Positions 8,195 to 16,369 of a DNA stretch of 47,709 nt are shown here, piece after piece; the stretch's first letter is position 1, and each line of letters begins with the position of its first letter. Position numbers and translations under genes: made by a program. The notes under the pieces are model-generated. The model was not told the DNA's origin, did no database searches, and saw only the letters and a list, made by a program, of their open reading frames with translations. Origin of the DNA: Candidatus Omnitrophota bacterium. GTDB lineage: Bacteria > Hinthialibacterota > Hinthialibacteria > Hinthialibacterales > Hinthialibacteraceae. The DNA lies in NCBI GenBank assembly GCA_016934335.1, contig JAFGTC010000291.1:1-47709 (forward strand). The letters run 5' to 3'.

Positions 8195-9382
8195 TTAAAT
8201 GGAGTCATTCGATTCGATGATTTCCGCCAGGAACTCCGCGGCCTTTTTCAGATCGTCCGCTTGATGTGCGGCGCTGAGGGAAATGCGGATTCGCGCCGTG
8301 CCGTCGGGCACCGTCGGCGGGCGGATGGCGGCTGCGATGATGTTCTGCTGAAGCAGTTCGCCGGCGCACTGCAGGGCTCGGCGGCTCTCGCCCAATACGA
8401 TGGGAATAATCGGCGTGGGGAGATCGTCGACAGGAACGCCGCGTTGATTCAATTCGCCGCGCAATACGGAGACGGCGCTCCGAAATTGGGCGAGCAATTG
8501 CGATTCGCTGCGGATGCGGCATATGTTGAAATGCGCCATGGCCGCCATCCATGGGGAAATGCCAGTAGAGTAGATGAAGGATCGGCAAAAATTAATTAGA
8601 TATTCGCGGATCTCGTTCGTCGTGCAGACAAATCCGCCCTGGCATCCGATCGCTTTGCTCATGGTTCCCATTACCACGATGTCCTTGTCCCATTCGAGGC
8701 CGTAATGGGACAACGTCCCTGCGCCGTTCGGGCCTAGTACGCCCGATGCGTGCGCATCGTCGATGAAAACCATCGCTCCATAATGTCGAGCCAGATCGAT
8801 GATCTCCGGCAGCGGAGCGATGTCTCCATCCATCGAAAACACCCCGTCTGTAATAATGAGTTTCTTGCGGCCGCGCTTGCTGCTCAGCAATGACTGCAAG
8901 TCGTTCATATCATTGTGCCGGTAGCGGTGTAAGGCGGCGCCGCTCAATCGGCATCCGTCAATGATGGAGGCGTGGTTTAACTTGTCGGAAAAAACGCTGT
9001 CTCCTTTACCCGCCAGAGCGCTGATCACGCCAAGATTGGTTTGGTAGCCGGAAGGAAAAACCAGAGCCGCCTCCGTTTTTTTCCAGTCCGCCAATATTTT
9101 TTCCAATTCTTCGTGAATGGCCAGATTGCCCGTCACCAGGCGGGAAGCGCCCGCTCCGCTGGGCAGCACCTCGGCCAGCACTTTTCCTTCTTCATGACTG
9201 GAGGGATCGGCGGCCAATCCAAGATAATCGTTGGCGCATAAATTCAAATAGCGATTGTCGCCGGCAAGCAGATAGCCGGGCTGCAGCGAATCAAATCGTG
9301 GAAGAGATCGAAAATGCGCTTTCTCTTTTTGAGATTCGAGCCGTTTTTGAATATATTTTCCCCACGTGTTTTTTGGAGACAT
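8195..9382 (-). CDS. bioF: 8-amino-7-oxononanoate synthase (alpha-oxoamine synthase family, PLP)
   Basis: The ATG at 9382 gives the normal 395-residue length; the frame is open to 9637 but that extension has no family character. Motifs in order: NLCANDYLGLA, GAGASRLVTGN, LNHASIIDGCRLS, DDAH at 208-211 (Asp and His of the PLP site), and MGTMSKAIGCQGG with the PLP lysine at about 243. BioF condenses pimeloyl-ACP/CoA with L-alanine in the first dedicated step of biotin synthesis. The close paralogue 2-amino-3-ketobutyrate CoA ligase (kbl) is the alternative; the SGN and SIIDGCRLS segments read more like BioF. No other bio genes are in the window. It is divergent from the iscA-marR pair. Confidence 0.8.
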   Translation of the reverse strand: MSPKNTWGKYIQKRLESQKEKAHFRSLPRFDSLQPGYLLAGDNRYLNLCANDYLGLAADPSSHEEGKVLAEVLPSGAGASRLVTGNLAIHEELEKILADWKKTEAALVFPSGYQTNLGVISALAGKGDSVFSDKLNHASIIDGCRLSGAALHRYRHNDMNDLQSLLSSKRGRKKLIITDGVFSMDGDIAPLPEIIDLARHYGAMVFIDDAHASGVLGPNGAGTLSHYGLEWDKDIVVMGTMSKAIGCQGGFVCTTNEIREYLINFCRSFIYSTGISPWMAAMAHFNICRIRSESQLLAQFRSAVSVLRGELNQRGVPVDDLPTPIIPIVLGESRRALQCAGELLQQNIIAAAIRPPTVPDGTARIRISLSAAHQADDLKKAAEFLAEIIESNDSI

Positions 9383-9561
9383 AATGACAGAATAAATATT
9401 ACCTATATAATATTTCCCCCGAATGGGGAAATTGCTCCCGTAACAAAATAGTAATCGTATCCATTCTGAATGATTGCAGGCCAGGTTCAACCCTCTGGCT
9501 TCATAATCTGTTCTCATACTTGGCGAAGCTTTGTCATATGTGCATAATGGATGAGATTGAA

Positions 9562-9590
9562 CAATATACTTGACGTTGTCAAGTATATTG
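9562..9590. promoter_or_regulatory. Perfect 13-bp inverted repeat, probable repressor operator
   Basis: CAATATACTTGAC (9562-9574) and GTCAAGTATATTG (9578-9590) are exact reverse complements separated by GTT. The repeat covers the -35 box and most of the spacer of the promoter below, the classic position for repression. The MarR-type regulator two genes downstream is the obvious candidate ligand, giving autoregulation. Confidence 0.75.
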
Positions 9591-9598
9591 GATATGAT
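9570..9598 (+). promoter_or_regulatory. Sigma70-type promoter of iscA-marR
   Basis: TTGACG (9570-9575), a 17-base spacer and TATGAT (9593-9598) form a near-consensus promoter about 70 bases upstream of the iscA-type start. It is interlocked with the inverted repeat at 9562-9590. Confidence 0.75.
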
Positions 9599-9669
9599 TA
9601 CAATATAATCAAATATCCATTCTTTGTTTGAAGGCAAGATGATCGGCTTGAAAAGGAGATGAATTGATA

Positions 9670-9996
9670 ATGATTCAACTTACGGAGAAAGCGGCAGGCG
9701 AAGTAAAGCGATTGATTGAAGCGCAGGATCTTCCAGAAGGAACGGGTCTTCGCGTCGGCGTTCGGGGCGGCGGATGCTCGGGGCTTTCCTATTCCCTTAA
9801 TTTTGAAACGCAGGAACGAGAAAAAGATCGCGTCTTTTCCATTCATGACGTCAGAATCTACGTGGATACGAAAAGTTTGTTGTATTTATGTGGAACGACC
9901 ATCGATTATGCGGACGGCTTGAATGGCAGCGGCTTCACGTTTGACAATCCGAATGCGGCTCAAAGCTGCGGCTGCGGTTCGTCGTTTTCCGCATAA
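9670..9996 (+). CDS. A-type Fe-S cluster carrier/scaffold (IscA/SufA/ErpA family)
   Basis: The 108-residue product starts MIQLTEKAAGEVKRL and carries the three invariant cysteines: Cys36 in GGGCSGLSY, and Cys100 and Cys102 in CGCGSSF. A-type carriers pass assembled iron-sulfur clusters to apo-enzymes. The ATG at 9670 matches the family start; a TTG at 9664 sits closer to AGGAG (9654-9658) and cannot be excluded. It is the first gene after the interlocked promoter/operator and is followed after 145 bases by a Cys-rich MarR regulator, which suggests iron-sulfur-linked control. Which subtype (IscA, SufA, ErpA) cannot be told. Confidence 0.9.
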   Translation: MIQLTEKAAGEVKRLIEAQDLPEGTGLRVGVRGGGCSGLSYSLNFETQEREKDRVFSIHDVRIYVDTKSLLYLCGTTIDYADGLNGSGFTFDNPNAAQSCGCGSSFSA

Positions 9997-10141
9997 CCCT
10001 CGGAAGGGATGATTCCCGACCCGGTTTTTATGCTGCTCAATAATAATATGTTTTGAAGAGCGTAAATCTGTGCGTCCTGTTATTCTTTGGATGAGCAATC
10101 ATGGATTAAAAAACATCAAGCATCGAGGGAGAAGAAAATCA

Positions 10142-10738
10142 ATGTCTTACAATGAACAGGCGAATGAAACTATGCCGCAGCATCGTCTCTTGTCGAAGCG
10201 GCTTATATTATTCGCCGCCGCTGTTCGACAGGCGACCAGCGGCGAAGTGTTGTCTAGAAAACTGGGCGCAAAGGTCACTGATGCACAGGCGGATGCGCTG
10301 CGTTTTTTGATCCTCAATGAGAATGTGACGGTCGGCGAAATCGCGGTCGGATTAGGGCATACGATATCCGGCGCCACAAAGGCCGTGAATCGCTTGGAGG
10401 CGAACGAATGGGTGGAGCGCTTCAATAGGGGAGACGATCACCGAACAGTCTATGTTCGATTGACGAAAAGGGGGCGGGAATTGGCGGATGATTTAATCTC
10501 GGAAACCGAGTTGCGCTTGAATCGAATATTGCAGCGCCTGCGTCCTGATACCGTTGAAAAATTAGATCGTATTTTGGAGGCATTCCTCCGCGATTTCATT
10601 GATGACGGTGAAATCGCTACAAAACTTTGCATCGCTTGCGGTTTTGAAGGAGGCATTCACTGCTGCGAGTCGGATGTCGATTGCGTGGTGGCGAAAACCG
10701 TGCAGCAAATTGAGCCGGAAAAAGATTCGGTTCGTTAG
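10142..10738 (+). CDS. MarR-family transcriptional regulator with C-terminal cysteine cluster
   Basis: The ATG at 10142 gives 198 residues; an upstream in-frame start at 10070 adds nothing MarR-like. Winged-helix DNA-binding features are clear: TVGEIAVGLGHTISGATKAV as helix-turn-helix (about 63-82) and RGDDHRTVYVRLTKRGRE as the wing (96-113). MarR proteins act as dimers on inverted repeats. Beyond the normal fold, residues 163-181 hold five cysteines and a histidine in a C-x2-C-x7-C-C-x5-C layout (Cys163, 166, 174, 175, 181), a plausible Fe-S or zinc site. Next to an Fe-S carrier this suggests a cluster-sensing repressor; that is inference. The probable operator is at 9562-9590. Confidence 0.85.
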   Translation: MSYNEQANETMPQHRLLSKRLILFAAAVRQATSGEVLSRKLGAKVTDAQADALRFLILNENVTVGEIAVGLGHTISGATKAVNRLEANEWVERFNRGDDHRTVYVRLTKRGRELADDLISETELRLNRILQRLRPDTVEKLDRILEAFLRDFIDDGEIATKLCIACGFEGGIHCCESDVDCVVAKTVQQIEPEKDSVR

Positions 10739-11090
10739 CCAGGATTTTATTTTATAAATTCATTTTAAGTCATCTCCTTTCCTCCATATTCATTATCATG
10801 ATGGTATACGTTTTTTATCCTTTCTTTCCACTCTTTAGACAAGGGTTTTTTTGTAGATATTTGTAATCCATCCCCTTACTTTCATGTATTACATCGTAAC
10901 GGACTCTATCGATATTTTCAAAAATTTTCTTTGAATCGTTCTAATTCGAATTCCCCATATTTTTTACAGGTTTTATAATTTTATGTGCTTTTTATCTCAT
11001 TATTTATGTAATGTTTCTTGACATTCAATTGAATTGAGTGTATGATGAATGTCTCGTTAGATAGAAAATCGTGAAAAGGACGCCTCTTTC
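10739..11090. other. AT-rich intergenic region, no gene seen
   Basis: These 352 bases between marR and the sigma54 activator hold no convincing reading frame. They are AT-rich, and the only clear element is the consensus promoter at 11018-11046. Confidence 0.6.
11018..11046 (+). promoter_or_regulatory. Consensus sigma70 promoter with 12-bp palindrome in its spacer
   Basis: TTGACA (11018-11023), a 17-base spacer and TATGAT (11041-11046) match the sigma70 consensus almost perfectly, 45 bases before the activator gene. ATTCAATTGAAT at 11023-11034 is a perfect palindrome overlapping the end of the -35 box, so this promoter could be controlled by a dimeric repressor. Confidence 0.75.
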
Positions 11091-12101
11091 ATGACTAGAA
11101 AAAAAATTACGTTCAGCCAGGTGATTGCCAGAAACGGTCGCATGCAGCAGATCGTACGAACTGCTCAGCGTATTGCTAAGTCGGATATGTTGGTGTTGAT
11201 TACCGGCGAAGACGGCGTTGGGAAGGAGACCTTGGCGCAGGCTATTCACTATGCCAGCGACCGCGCCGAAGGCCGATATGTTTCCGTAAATTGCGCGGCT
11301 CTACCTGACGCCCTTTTGGAAACGGAAATTTTCGGTCATGAAAAAGGAGCGTTTACGGGCGCGGTTTATTCGCGAAAAGGGAAATTTGAGCAGGCGCAAG
11401 GCGGCACTTTGTTCCTTGATGAAATTGGAGATATGAGCCCGATCACCCAGGCGAAACTTCTTCGAGTGCTTGAAGAGGGCGTCGTAGAAAGAATCGGGAG
11501 CGACGAACCGATCCCCTTGGATGTACGCATTATAACGGCATGCAACCAACAAATATACAATCTGGTGCAGGATGGAACTTTCCGGCAGGATCTTTACTAC
11601 CGTCTTAAAGAGGTCCATTTGGACGTCCCCCCGCTGCGAGACCGAAAAGAAGATATCCCGCCTTTAGTCGACTATTTCATTAAATTGTACAACAAGCAGT
11701 ACCATAAAACTATAGAAGGCATCTCCGATGCGGCTTTGCAGTTTCTCATGCGGCATGACTGGCCCGGCAACATTCGCGAATTGCATCATGTGGTCAAATG
11801 CGCCGTTCTGATGAATGACTCCCAAGATATGATTTGGCTGGAGCATATTCCGCTTGACATCCATCTGGCCGAGTCTTCGCGTATGACGGATGATAAAACA
11901 GAGACCAAGGCGGATGAACTTTTGGAAATTCTTTCTTTGGATGAAGCGGAAAAGCGGCATATTTTACGCATCTTGGAATTTACGCGCTTCAACAAAAGCC
12001 AAGCGGCCAATATTTTAAAAATATCCCGTCCCACTCTGGATCGTAAAATTGAAAAATATCAACTTCATAATATCAAAGTCCAGGAAAAAGTCGGCGGTTA
12101 A
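11091..12101 (+). CDS. Sigma54-dependent enhancer-binding protein lacking a receiver domain (PspF-like layout)
   Basis: This 336-residue protein starts almost directly with the AAA+ domain: Walker A GEDGVGKE (39-46), the sigma54-contacting GAFTGA loop (86-91), Walker B GGTLFLDEIG (104-113), and the FRQDLYYRL and WPGNIREL motifs of the family. A Fis-type helix-turn-helix (NKSQAANILKISRPTLDRKI) lies at about 302-321. There is no N-terminal receiver, GAF or PAS domain, so activity must be set by expression or a partner protein, as for PspF. It precedes the envelope/pilus locus on the same strand and may control it. TATAAT at 12195-12200 lies in the following gap, but I see no clear -24/-12 sigma54 element there. 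Confidence 0.9.
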   Translation: MTRKKITFSQVIARNGRMQQIVRTAQRIAKSDMLVLITGEDGVGKETLAQAIHYASDRAEGRYVSVNCAALPDALLETEIFGHEKGAFTGAVYSRKGKFEQAQGGTLFLDEIGDMSPITQAKLLRVLEEGVVERIGSDEPIPLDVRIITACNQQIYNLVQDGTFRQDLYYRLKEVHLDVPPLRDRKEDIPPLVDYFIKLYNKQYHKTIEGISDAALQFLMRHDWPGNIRELHHVVKCAVLMNDSQDMIWLEHIPLDIHLAESSRMTDDKTETKADELLEILSLDEAEKRHILRILEFTRFNKSQAANILKISRPTLDRKIEKYQLHNIKVQEKVGG

Positions 12102-12272
12102 TTGTTACTTCCATCGCTCTGTGATAGTTTGTATTATAAAGGCTCTATGAATCTTCCATCGAAGCGGAATAGAGCTCGAAAGGTATTTTCCGAGTATAAT
12201 TATTCTGTAAGAAATCTGGTATTTCTAGTAAATTCTACCTAAGAAAAATGCCTTATTTGGAGCGCCCCCAAA

Positions 12273-12296
12273 TGGTTATCCCAGTGGTTATCCCAG
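12273..12296 (+). repeat. Direct tandem repeat of 12 bases
   Basis: TGGTTATCCCAG occurs twice head to tail (12273-12284, 12285-12296) just upstream of the preferred start of the next gene. It could be a duplicated protein-binding site or a replication slip. Confidence 0.7.
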
Positions 12297-12310
12297 AAAA
12301 TTTCAAACAA

Positions 12311-13939
12311 ATGCAAAAATTGACGCTTGTTTGTATTCTTGTTTCCGCCGTTCTCCTCTCGATACATTCTTCGGAAGCGCAAAACACGAATGAGCCCTCA
12401 AATCCAACTTATCTTCAGAACTACAACCCCAATCTGAACAATCAAAATCAGCCGAATTTTGGCAGCGACCGAAACGCCATAAGGAGCAATCAACAATCGA
12501 ATCGGAGAACTCGCCCGACGCGCAGCAGTCGAATTCAACCGGATGATTCTGCGGCGAATCCGAATTCCGCCGCCTCGCGATTTTCCCGGACTATCAATCC
12601 TCCTAACGCCGTACAAGGCGCCGCTCCATCGCTTCCAACTGCGCCGGGAAGACCCGACTCTCCATCCAATCCTCCTTCGGCGCCTTCGGGTGGGGACGGC
12701 GGCATTCAAATTCAAGGCGCCCGGTCGAGTAAATATCAGACCGGTTTCGGCAAAGATGAGACGGAGGAGCAAATTCGGCAGAACGCTTCGCTCTATCTTC
12801 GCCCATCCAAGTCAGTTGCGGTGATTCATCAGCCCGTGACAGTGGATGTCGTGTTATCCAACAAGAAAAAATTGGAATACGATCGTCTGTCTTTTCTGCT
12901 TCATTATGATCCCAAAGACGTTCTTTTGACTTCCGGGAAGGATGCGGCGGGCGATTGGATCAAAATCGATCAAATACCGATTCCAACCCAAAAAGCGTCA
13001 CCCGCCTCCGTCTCCGGGGAAGCCGTATCGAAGCCTGAATTTTTAGCTGGCGATGCGTCAGTATTTCAAATTGCAGCCAATTCGATCGATGATCAAAAAG
13101 GGTTGATCTTTTTTGACATGAAAACAGTCGGGAAGCCGTCGACGTTGGAAGGCGCTGTGTTGTCATTGACTTTGGTTCCTCTCCGAGAAACGGTTGCTCA
13201 TGTATCGTTTGAATTTATCAATCCATTCGAAAGAGATCCGGCGAGAGAACCATTCACTCGAATGATGTTGGGGGATCGGGATCAATTAGGTGCGAGCTTC
13301 AGCCAGGCGGACGGAGTAATTCATCTGGATTTGCCCATCTATGAGAGTTTGGATAAGGCTAAGCGGCAGCCCCAAATCCTAAAAGCGGGCGAAAGCACTG
13401 AAAAAGAAGAAGATGGAGCGTCTATTGAACTGTCTTTGGCGCCTCGCCGCTCCGAAATCAATGTCGGCGAGATTGTCAATGTCGATGTTGTGATCTCAAA
13501 TCCCGACCGAAAAGTGTTCGATTCCGTCAATCTCTTAATCGCGTTCAACAACCGAGTGTTTGAACCGGTCGACGCAGACGAACGCGCTCCCGGCGTCAAT
13601 ATCGCCGATCAAGAATATCTCGATAAATTTCCTTTTGATTTTCCTGTAGTTAATATCGTTGATAAAGAGAAGGGCATTATCGATTATCGGAAAAAAGCCA
13701 TGAGAAAGCCATGCCGCTCCGAAGGCGTTATAGCCACGATTCAATTGCGGGCTGTTCGTCCGACGATGAAGACGACCTTTCGATTATTCTTGAGCGAAAC
13801 TCGACAAGAACCCACCACCGGACTCTCGTATCGATATCAAGACCGTCTCGGCGATCCCCATGATCCTTTCGACGGCGTTTTTACATGTTCTTTAGGAGTA
13901 AGGGCTACGACCGCTTATTTGGATAAAATAAACCGATAA
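12311..13939 (+). CDS. Secreted protein with two cohesin-like domains, Asn/Pro/Gln-rich N-terminus
   Basis: The ATG at 12311 is preferred because it opens a typical signal peptide (MQKLTLVCILVSAVLLSIHS, cleavage near SEA-Q) that matches its paralogue at 14368; an earlier ATG at 12248 adds 21 residues. No strong ribosome binding site is seen for either. The 542-residue product has a disordered Asn/Gln/Arg/Pro-rich segment (about 25-165). Two cohesin-like beta-sandwich domains follow: one with VAVIHQPVTVDVVLSNKKK, one with EINVGEIVNVDVVISNPDR. The C-terminal 170 residues closely parallel the paralogue (PGVNIADQEYLDKF, GIIDYRKKAMR). The gene leads the envelope locus containing PilM-PilN and a secretin. 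Function unknown; extracellular or periplasmic. Confidence 0.75.
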   Translation: MQKLTLVCILVSAVLLSIHSSEAQNTNEPSNPTYLQNYNPNLNNQNQPNFGSDRNAIRSNQQSNRRTRPTRSSRIQPDDSAANPNSAASRFSRTINPPNAVQGAAPSLPTAPGRPDSPSNPPSAPSGGDGGIQIQGARSSKYQTGFGKDETEEQIRQNASLYLRPSKSVAVIHQPVTVDVVLSNKKKLEYDRLSFLLHYDPKDVLLTSGKDAAGDWIKIDQIPIPTQKASPASVSGEAVSKPEFLAGDASVFQIAANSIDDQKGLIFFDMKTVGKPSTLEGAVLSLTLVPLRETVAHVSFEFINPFERDPAREPFTRMMLGDRDQLGASFSQADGVIHLDLPIYESLDKAKRQPQILKAGESTEKEEDGASIELSLAPRRSEINVGEIVNVDVVISNPDRKVFDSVNLLIAFNNRVFEPVDADERAPGVNIADQEYLDKFPFDFPVVNIVDKEKGIIDYRKKAMRKPCRSEGVIATIQLRAVRPTMKTTFRLFLSETRQEPTTGLSYRYQDRLGDPHDPFDGVFTCSLGVRATTAYLDKINR

Positions 13940-14367
13940 ATTTCAACTTGCATTTTTTATCCATTCGCCAAATTCCCCATCCATTTTCGAAACGCTTGGG
14001 AAGGTAAGAATCCCCATTATGGAGGGGGAATTTCTCTTTTGTTCTTTTAAATTGTGCATCTGAAGTGAAATGGTTCTGCAATTATTTTTTTTGTATTTTA
14101 TTTTCAAGTCTTTTGTTCTTTTGGGGTTAGGAGAAAAAAAGCAGCCTCTCAAATCCAAGCGCGAAAATCTGGTTTGATTGTAATTCCACTAATTATACAA
14201 ACTGTAACTTGACATGAAATGGGGATCACGATACCTTTTCAAATGAGTTCAGAAAGCGAGAATTTCAATTTTCACACTCCAATTTATGGATTGACTGATG
14301 TAGACTCCTCGTATATCTGATTCGTTATTCTTTGGAGATGAAGAATAACGAGCGAGGAGCGAATATT
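13940..14367. other. Intergenic region between the paralogous cohesin-like genes; possible promoter
   Basis: No reading frame stands out here. TTGACA at 14209-14214 with a poor -10 (TACCTT, 14232-14237) 17 bases later is the only promoter-like element. GAGGAG near 14354 serves the next gene. Confidence 0.4.
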
Positions 14368-16260
14368 ATGAACTGGAAACGACTATATCTTTCGTGTTTT
14401 ATATATTGTCTGGCTGCTGTGACGTGGTTAACCATGTCCTCTGAAGCGCAAATCAACCGCTATGGCTCCAATAATTATGGTAATGGCGGCTATAACAACT
14501 ACGGAGGCAGCCGCTACGGGGGGGGTAATTTTGGCGGCAGTTATGGCGGAAGTCGTTATGGAGGAAGCAGTTACGGTGGCAGCAGTTACGGAGGAAGCCG
14601 CTATGGGGGAAGCAGTTACGGTAATTATGGAGGCGGCTACGGAAGTAATATGGGCAGCGGTTTTGGCAGCAGCAGCAGTAGGCGTCGCAGCGGCCGCAGC
14701 GCAGGAGGTGGACAAAGCAGCCGCAGTTCTTACGGGGGGGGGCAATATGGCGGATACGATAACTACGGCGGGGGATATAATAGTGCAAATTCACGAAGCA
14801 GCAGGCGTTCAAGCCGATCCGGGTATGGGGGGAATTATGGCGGGCAGGTTCCGAATACCGCCGCATCGCAAGGACAAGCCAAACAAACCACTCCGACGGG
14901 AATGACATCGGATCGGCGCGCCGCGTTGAGCGGGAAAACTTCTGTACGCAGCGCTTTACCGGGAGGATCTTCATCGTCAAGCGGAGCGGGAGGGGTTCAA
15001 ATCCAAGGATCCGCTTCGACATCGGGCCGCCCTTCGGGAGCGAGGGGAAAAACGGCGCCCGCGCGAAAACAGTCTGAAGTAAAAACCAAACCGATGGCGA
15101 CGTTATATTTGGACGCGCCCAGTAAGATGGCGGTTATCAACCAGGCCAAGGTCGTAAGCGTAGTTCTTTCCAACAATAACATAGAATACGATAAACTTTC
15201 TTTTGCTTTGCAATACGATCCGGACGACATTCGGCCGGTCGCCGGGCAGGACGCCGCGGGAAATTGGAAGCCGGCCGGCGCTGTATCCTTGTCATCCTCC
15301 AGCGAGGGCGCAGTGGAGACGGTCTCCGTTTCGGAAGAAGACGCCGAGGGGCTTTTTGTCGCTCAAAATCCGGGAAAGTATGAAATTACAAAAAATTCCA
15401 TCGATCTCCAAAACGGCGTGATCGAATTTGAGATGAATGTAAAAGAGGGTGCCAGCAAAGAAGGGGGAGAGTTGGTCAATCTCAATTTTCTCCCGCTCCA
15501 AGAAACTTCGACCACAATTTCATTTATTTTCAAGGATCCAGATGATCTCTCCAAAGACGCCGCGCCGCTGACGGCGTTGAAATTAAACGATACGGATCAA
15601 TTGGGAAGCCGTTTCAATGAGAATGACGGCGTGATTAATCTGGATTTACAAATTTTTGAAACCCTTGAAAAAGCGCGCGCCCCGATGAAAGTGAAAAAAG
15701 CCGGTGAAAAAAACTTCGATGAAGAAGAGGATGAGGCTTTTTACGAAACGACGCTTTCTTTAGTCGCGCGCGAAAACGCCATTGACGTAGGGGATATGCT
15801 GGAAGTGGACGTTGTTATATCGAATCCGGGAAGAGATGTTTATGACGCCGTCGATCTCTTAATCGCCTATAATCCACGTATTTTTGAAGCCATTGACGGA
15901 GATGATTTTGCGCCGGGCGTCAATATCGCCGATCAGGAATATAAGGACAAATTTGCCCTCGATTTCCCCATTTTGAATAACATTGATACGGATCGAGGCA
16001 TCATAGATTACCGGAAAAAATCGATGCGGCGCTCCGTCAGCGAGGAAGGCGTCATCGCAACGATTCGTTTGCGCGCGATTCGCCCCACGACAAGAACCAC
16101 GTTTCGTATGTTTATCAATGAATCCGGAGAAGAGCCGACAACCGGACTTTTTTATCGCAATAAAGATCGACTGGGCGATCCGGTTGATTCTTACGATGGA
16201 GTAAAAACTTGCACAGTAGGCGTTCGTCCAACGACGGCCTACCTGAAGCAGTTTCGATGA
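14368..16260 (+). CDS. Secreted protein with Gly/Tyr/Ser-rich low-complexity domain and two cohesin-like domains
   Basis: The ATG at 14368 follows GAGGAG with 8-base spacing; an upstream TTG at 14332 is unnecessary. The 630-residue product has a signal peptide (start MNWKRLYLSCFIYCLAAVTW, cleavage near SEA-Q). Residues of about 30-160 form a low-complexity region of repeated YGGS/YGGG units with later Arg/Ser clusters. The rest parallels the preceding gene: a first cohesin-like domain with MAVINQAKVVSVVLSNNN, a second with AIDVGDMLEVDVVISNPGR, then PGVNIADQEYKDKF and GIIDYRKKSMRR. The two genes are clear tandem paralogues that differ in their low-complexity regions. The following gene, 109 bases on, encodes a PilM-PilN fusion, which suggests a surface or pilus-associated role. 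Confidence 0.8.
   Translation: MNWKRLYLSCFIYCLAAVTWLTMSSEAQINRYGSNNYGNGGYNNYGGSRYGGGNFGGSYGGSRYGGSSYGGSSYGGSRYGGSSYGNYGGGYGSNMGSGFGSSSSRRRSGRSAGGGQSSRSSYGGGQYGGYDNYGGGYNSANSRSSRRSSRSGYGGNYGGQVPNTAASQGQAKQTTPTGMTSDRRAALSGKTSVRSALPGGSSSSSGAGGVQIQGSASTSGRPSGARGKTAPARKQSEVKTKPMATLYLDAPSKMAVINQAKVVSVVLSNNNIEYDKLSFALQYDPDDIRPVAGQDAAGNWKPAGAVSLSSSSEGAVETVSVSEEDAEGLFVAQNPGKYEITKNSIDLQNGVIEFEMNVKEGASKEGGELVNLNFLPLQETSTTISFIFKDPDDLSKDAAPLTALKLNDTDQLGSRFNENDGVINLDLQIFETLEKARAPMKVKKAGEKNFDEEEDEAFYETTLSLVARENAIDVGDMLEVDVVISNPGRDVYDAVDLLIAYNPRIFEAIDGDDFAPGVNIADQEYKDKFALDFPILNNIDTDRGIIDYRKKSMRRSVSEEGVIATIRLRAIRPTTRTTFRMFINESGEEPTTGLFYRNKDRLGDPVDSYDGVKTCTVGVRPTTAYLKQFR
14470..14850 (+). repeat. Degenerate tandem repeats encoding Tyr-Gly-Gly-Ser units
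   Basis: The DNA is built from imperfect units of 12-15 bases of the type GGAGGAAGCAGTTACGG, densest at 14520-14650. They encode YGGS, SRYGG and SSYGG motifs. Such repeats can change copy number by slippage, so domain length may vary between strains. Confidence 0.75.
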
Positions 16261-16369
16261 GTGAGTTGGCGTCGGACGAGCCCTAACCCTTCCGTTAGCC
16301 GGCAAGAATTGATAAAATCGCCCGATTGAGCAACTCTAAGAAGAATACATACTATAAAGGCGGAGATCC

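Noticed and set aside
9383-9637. N-terminal extension of the bioF frame
   Set aside because: The extension has no similarity to the family, covers the promoter/operator region of the divergent iscA gene, and the ATG at 9382 gives the normal length.
14453-15022. Cys/Arg-rich minus-strand frame opposite the Tyr-Gly repeats
   Set aside because: It is the antisense reading of the repeat DNA; the plus-strand frame has a signal peptide, ribosome binding site and a paralogue.
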